Shown: positions 61,037 to 64,000 of the stretch, in pieces | Layout: each line of letters opens with the position of its first letter | Numbering within the stretch: position 1 is the stretch's first letter | Assembly (NCBI RefSeq): GCF_033239625.1 | Contig: NZ_BTCK01000025.1 | Span: forward strand, 26,279-90,278 | Source: Paenibacillus_T sp033239625 | GTDB lineage: Bacteria; Bacillota; Bacilli; Paenibacillales; Paenibacillaceae | Length of the DNA stretch: 64,000 nucleotides | Reading direction: 5' to 3' | Made by a program: the position numbers and the translations under genes | The notes under the pieces: generated by a model | The model's input: only the letters and a program-made list of their open reading frames with translations | What the model was told of the DNA's origin: nothing | Databases searched by the model: none

Positions 61037-61288
61037 TTAATCTCTCGGATAATCCAGACTCATAATGTCCATGAACGGTACTTTAACGGTCTCTTCCGAC
61101 GTCAGAACGTGCACTTTGCCTGTTCGCGAATCGAGATGAACGATTTTGCCGCGCAATGGATGTTCCCAGCCCCAGATCGTCAACAGGATGATGGACTCCT
61201 CGTGAAAAGCTTCCGTAATTTGATTGCCTATCTCTTCTAACACAAACTCGTCTCTTGTCGGTCGTTTGGGAACCTTTGATTTTGCCAT
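61037..61288 (-). CDS. YolD-like protein
   Basis: An 83-residue soluble protein of the YolD-like family: GKIVHLDSRTGKVHVLTSEE, then TVKVPFMDIMSLDYPRD, the usual C-terminal end. GGAGG precedes the ATG. In other Bacillota YolD-like genes often sit beside Y-family DNA polymerase (UvrX) genes, but none is present here. Role unknown. Confidence 0.82.
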   Translation of the reverse strand: MAKSKVPKRPTRDEFVLEEIGNQITEAFHEESIILLTIWGWEHPLRGKIVHLDSRTGKVHVLTSEETVKVPFMDIMSLDYPRD

Positions 61289-61596
61289 GTATGTCGTCCT
61301 CCTAGAACTTCTATATCAATTATACAATTTAGTTCATTCGATAGAATACCGGTTATTTTCACTAACGCCCCTATTTCAAACCATTCCTGCCGTTCGCGAG
61401 ACGTATAACTTCTATTGTCCTATATCCAGTGTAAAGAATCAGACCAAGGTCTTGACGGAATCCGTCTATAAAATTACCATTATGAATAAATACAACCTAT
61501 TATTGGCATCTGTGCTTGCAGCGAAAATCCCAATAAGATTAGGAGGTTTCATTGCAATCGTAAGTCTTCTGTTAATAAACAATAGGAGGGAATTTG
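61289..61596. other. AT-rich intergenic region with no supported gene
   Basis: The 308 bases are AT-rich compared with the rest of the window. A weakly hydrophobic 40-codon frame (61482-61604) ends overlapping the next start but has no ribosome binding site. No clear promoter or operator was seen. Confidence 0.5.
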
Positions 61597-62607
61597 ATGA
61601 ATGAATTAATATTGCCAATCTATAAGCCTTTTTTTCTAGGGTATCAGCATCACGCCAATTGCTTCTCGATGTTGGATCTTGATAACGATCCGCTTTATAG
61701 AAAGTGGTTCATGAATCATTTTATTCAATTAATGTGTTCGAAAGAGTTTGTGAAGAACCGAAATAACCTGCTTGATTTCTATCGTGAAGATTTCTATGAA
61801 GCCTATTCAGAAATTATGGTTGTGCAGAACGTTCATCAGAACATCATTAAGAATTATAGCAAAGGTATTATGGGCTTTATATTCGACTGCATTGACGACG
61901 AGCACTATATGGAACTGATCGTCAACGAATTCTATATTCCAGGAACGAAAGCCTATCAGAAGTTTGACCACGATCACGGGGTTTTCATTTACGGCTACAA
62001 TAAAGCAGAGCAAATCGTTTATGCCCGTTACTTCAAGAATGAGTTGTTCTCGGATACAACATTGACGTTCGAAGAAATTGAGAACGCTTTCGGCAATGTA
62101 GTTATGACCTATCATTGGTGTGCGCATAGCAAGTTGTTCAAAAAAACCAAGTCGGTCGAGATGAACGTTGACGTGCCACGCATCATGCATAGCATTGAAG
62201 ACTTGATGAAATCAAGGGTGCGCTATCGAAGCAACGAGTACAGGGTATATGGGCTGCAGGTTTATCAATGCATCAAGGAACATGCACTGCTATTAGATGA
62301 GAATATGGCATTCGACATTCGACCGCTTCACATTGTATGCGAACATAAAATTGGCATGGTGAAGAGATTTGAAATTGCGGAGCAGTTAGGACTCGGATGG
62401 GATACAAGCTTTATTTTGCCGAAAATAAAGGATCTGGCCGAACGATTCAATATGCTGCGTTATAAATTTCTCAAGTGCATTCTTCAACAGAATAAGGGAT
62501 CCATTCCGATGCTGTTAAGCCAGCTCGATCAATTAGAGCAAGAGGAATACAATTTGTATGAACAGATCCTTCAGGATAACTTTCTTGAAGCTGCGACCCG
62601 GACTTAG
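61597..62607 (+). CDS. Unrecognised protein, possibly natural-product-related
   Basis: A 336-residue protein I do not recognise with confidence. It opens MNELILPIYKPFFLGYQHHA followed by NCFSMLD; a His/Cys pair near the N-terminus loosely recalls C39/BtrH-like acyl-transfer domains, but this is weak. Middle: GIMGFIFDCIDDEHYMELIV, then FDHDHGVFIYGY. The C-terminal half is helical (IEDLMKSRVRYRSNEYRVYG; LKCILQQNKGSIPMLLSQLD). No signal peptide or membrane helix. AGGAGGG lies seven bases before ATG 61597. Base composition is more AT-rich than its neighbours, which may mean recent transfer. It stands alone between a YolD-like gene and a ROK regulator. Confidence 0.75.
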   Translation: MNELILPIYKPFFLGYQHHANCFSMLDLDNDPLYRKWFMNHFIQLMCSKEFVKNRNNLLDFYREDFYEAYSEIMVVQNVHQNIIKNYSKGIMGFIFDCIDDEHYMELIVNEFYIPGTKAYQKFDHDHGVFIYGYNKAEQIVYARYFKNELFSDTTLTFEEIENAFGNVVMTYHWCAHSKLFKKTKSVEMNVDVPRIMHSIEDLMKSRVRYRSNEYRVYGLQVYQCIKEHALLLDENMAFDIRPLHIVCEHKIGMVKRFEIAEQLGLGWDTSFILPKIKDLAERFNMLRYKFLKCILQQNKGSIPMLLSQLDQLEQEEYNLYEQILQDNFLEAATRT

Positions 62608-62723
62608 AACGAAATAAAACAGGTTCTGCATTAGTTTTCCAGCCTCGACTTCGTTTACTGCCTAAACAAACTAAGAGGATTGTGTTACAATCATACTATC
62701 AATGCAGCAAAGGATGTCAATAG

Positions 62724-63896
62724 ATGGCGAAAACACAGCAGACCGGCGATCAAACGATGATTAAAAAGATAAATACAGCGATTGTCTTCGATTCCGTTCT
62801 GAAGAACGGACCGCTGTCCCGCGCACAAATTTCGGAGCGATCGGGCCTTAATAAGGCGACAGTATCCAGCCTTGTGCTGGATCTGATCGATGCAAAGCTC
62901 GTTGAGGAGATCGGGCAGGGGGAGTCGAACGGCGGCCGTAAGCCCGTTATGCTGCTGTTCAATGCACAGGCGGGTTATGCGGTCGGCATAGATCTCGGCG
63001 TCAACTATATTCGCGGCGTGCTGACGGACCTGCTAGGCCATGTAATAGAAGAACGCGAATGGTCGATGAAACGGCCGGATCTGGCGTCGGGCCTCAAGCA
63101 GTTGACCGAATGCATAGAGAAACTGATTGCGCTGGCACCGGAGAGTCCTTACGGTATCGTTGGCATCGGTATCGGCGTGCCGGGCATTGTGGATGACCGA
63201 GGAACGATTCTGTTCGCGCCGAACCTGGAATGGGGACGCGTCGACCTGCAGCAGTTCGTGGAGGACAAGTTCCAGGTGCCGGTCACGATCGATAACGAAG
63301 CGAACGCAGGTGCCCAAGGCGAGCAGAAGTACGGAGCGGGGCGCGGCATCGCGCATCAGATCTATGTCAGTGTCGGCATCGGGATAGGTACGGGCATTAT
63401 TTTGCACAAGGAGCTGTACAAGGGTGCATCCGGCTTCTCCGGCGAGCTTGGCCATCTCTCGATCGAGTACAGCGGCAAGCCTTGCCGCTGCGGCAATCGG
63501 GGATGCTGGGAGCTGTACGCTTCGGAAAATGCCCTGCTGGAACAAGCTGTCCAGCAAGGGCTCCCAGAGGAACTGGACGAGCTCATCGCCAGCGCGGAAG
63601 CGGGCGACGAGCGTACGCTTGCGCTGTTCCGCTCCATCGGCGGTTACCTTGGGGCGGGCATTGCAAACATCGTCAACGTGTTCAACCCTGACGTTGTCAT
63701 TATCGGCAACCGGATGAGCAAAGCAAGCCGCTGGCTCGAAGAGGCGGTACAAGAAGCGGTCGACATGCGCACTTTGTCCTATCACCGCGAACGGATGCGC
63801 ATTCTGTTCGCTGATCTGCAGGATCGGTCTGCTGTCCGCGGCGCAGCGTATTATGCGATCAATACCTTCCTTGGCAAAGTTCGGAACGTGAGTTAG
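62724..63896 (+). CDS. ROK-family transcriptional repressor (XylR/NagC type)
   Basis: A 390-residue regulator: N-terminal winged helix-turn-helix (SRAQISERSGLNKATVSSLV, residues about 30-55) and C-terminal ROK sugar-kinase-like domain (VGIDLGVNYIRGVLTDLLGH; the GELGHLSIEYSGKPC stretch followed by CRCGNRGCWELYAS, the zinc site). Proteins with HTH, ROK and zinc motif repress sugar-use genes and release on sugar binding; kinase activity is not expected. AAAGGA lies nine bases before ATG. Its target lies probably outside the window. A double-hairpin terminator follows. Confidence 0.93.
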   Translation: MAKTQQTGDQTMIKKINTAIVFDSVLKNGPLSRAQISERSGLNKATVSSLVLDLIDAKLVEEIGQGESNGGRKPVMLLFNAQAGYAVGIDLGVNYIRGVLTDLLGHVIEEREWSMKRPDLASGLKQLTECIEKLIALAPESPYGIVGIGIGVPGIVDDRGTILFAPNLEWGRVDLQQFVEDKFQVPVTIDNEANAGAQGEQKYGAGRGIAHQIYVSVGIGIGTGIILHKELYKGASGFSGELGHLSIEYSGKPCRCGNRGCWELYASENALLEQAVQQGLPEELDELIASAEAGDERTLALFRSIGGYLGAGIANIVNVFNPDVVIIGNRMSKASRWLEEAVQEAVDMRTLSYHRERMRILFADLQDRSAVRGAAYYAINTFLGKVRNVS

Positions 63897-63916
63897 AGGA
63901 AGAAGGTTGTTGATAA

Positions 63917-63969
63917 AGCGACTCCTATGGAGTCGCTCAGGCTGTCGAGAAAGTCTCGACAGCCTTTTT
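63917..63969 (+). terminator. Double-hairpin terminator after the ROK gene
   Basis: First stem GCGACTCC / GGAGTCGC; second GGCTGTCGAGA / TCTCGACAGCC with an AAG loop, followed by TTTTT. No gene is visible from here to base 64000. Confidence 0.9.
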
Positions 63970-64000
63970 AATGTCCATTTAGTTTATTACGACACCGCGT

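Noticed and set aside
61482..61604. 40-codon hydrophobic peptide ending over the next start
   Set aside because: No ribosome binding site and no family match; could be chance in AT-rich DNA.

Overview
The window reads as ordinary chromosome of a moderately GC-rich, low-GC-phylum (Bacillota) soil bacterium, most likely a Paenibacillaceae member (Paenibacillus/Cohnella type). This is inferred from AGGAGG-type ribosome binding sites, many YesM/YesN-type two-component systems beside ABC sugar importers, an LplB/YtcP/LplA-type importer, CcpA cre-like sites, S-layer-homology and copper-amine-oxidase-N domains, and a Fur 7-1-7 box. No rRNA, tRNA, prophage, insertion sequence or CRISPR array was seen.

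Layout. 1-9.4 kb: YesN/YesM pair, divergent from a galactofuranose/galactose-type ABC importer (ytfQ, ytfR, ytfT, yjfF) with a second ytfQ-like binding protein. 9.6-13.1 kb: a membrane protein, a NarL/DesK-type two-component pair and a divergent small membrane protein. 13.2-16.4 kb: GH42 beta-galactosidase divergent from an AraC regulator; the galactosidase leader and the second ytfQ leader are homologous over 68 bases without gaps, linking them as a likely regulon. 17-26.7 kb: NamA-type ene reductase, fosmidomycin-resistance-type MFS pump, BNR/YCF48-like propeller lipoprotein, ArsR regulator with a four-domain CoA-disulfide-reductase/rhodanese/TusA/DsrE fusion, and an ABC exporter. 27-30.4 kb: coupled membrane glycosylation cassette (ArnT-like, DPM1-like, DUF2304, ArnE-like) and a cyclase-family hydrolase. 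30.5-33.7 kb: two paralogous secreted CuAmineOxN proteins. 33.8-41.5 kb: second YesM/YesN pair with its importer, each preceded by a cre-like site. 41.7-46.2 kb: two SDRs, LysR, PPOX-type protein and a second BNR lipoprotein. 46.3-54 kb: SLH-M13 peptidase, a frameshifted DUF1963 gene and a Fur-controlled siderophore importer.

54.5-59.4 kb is the most unusual locus. An ECF sigma factor is translationally coupled to a membrane protein that appears to be an anti-sigma tail fused through one transmembrane helix to an extracellular solute-binding domain, then to two more binding-protein lipoproteins, with no permease or ATPase. An ECF-type promoter sits directly before the sigma gene. I infer a ligand-sensing sigma/anti-sigma system built from transport binding proteins. 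59.5-64 kb: SDR, ThuA-like protein, YolD-like protein, an unrecognised protein and a ROK repressor.

Five intergenic regions (about 10.3, 19.8, 37.4, 45.2 and 54.3 kb) carry degenerate arrays of short TGCA-centred palindromes that recur in pairs 50-53 bases apart. They look like an undescribed dispersed extragenic element.
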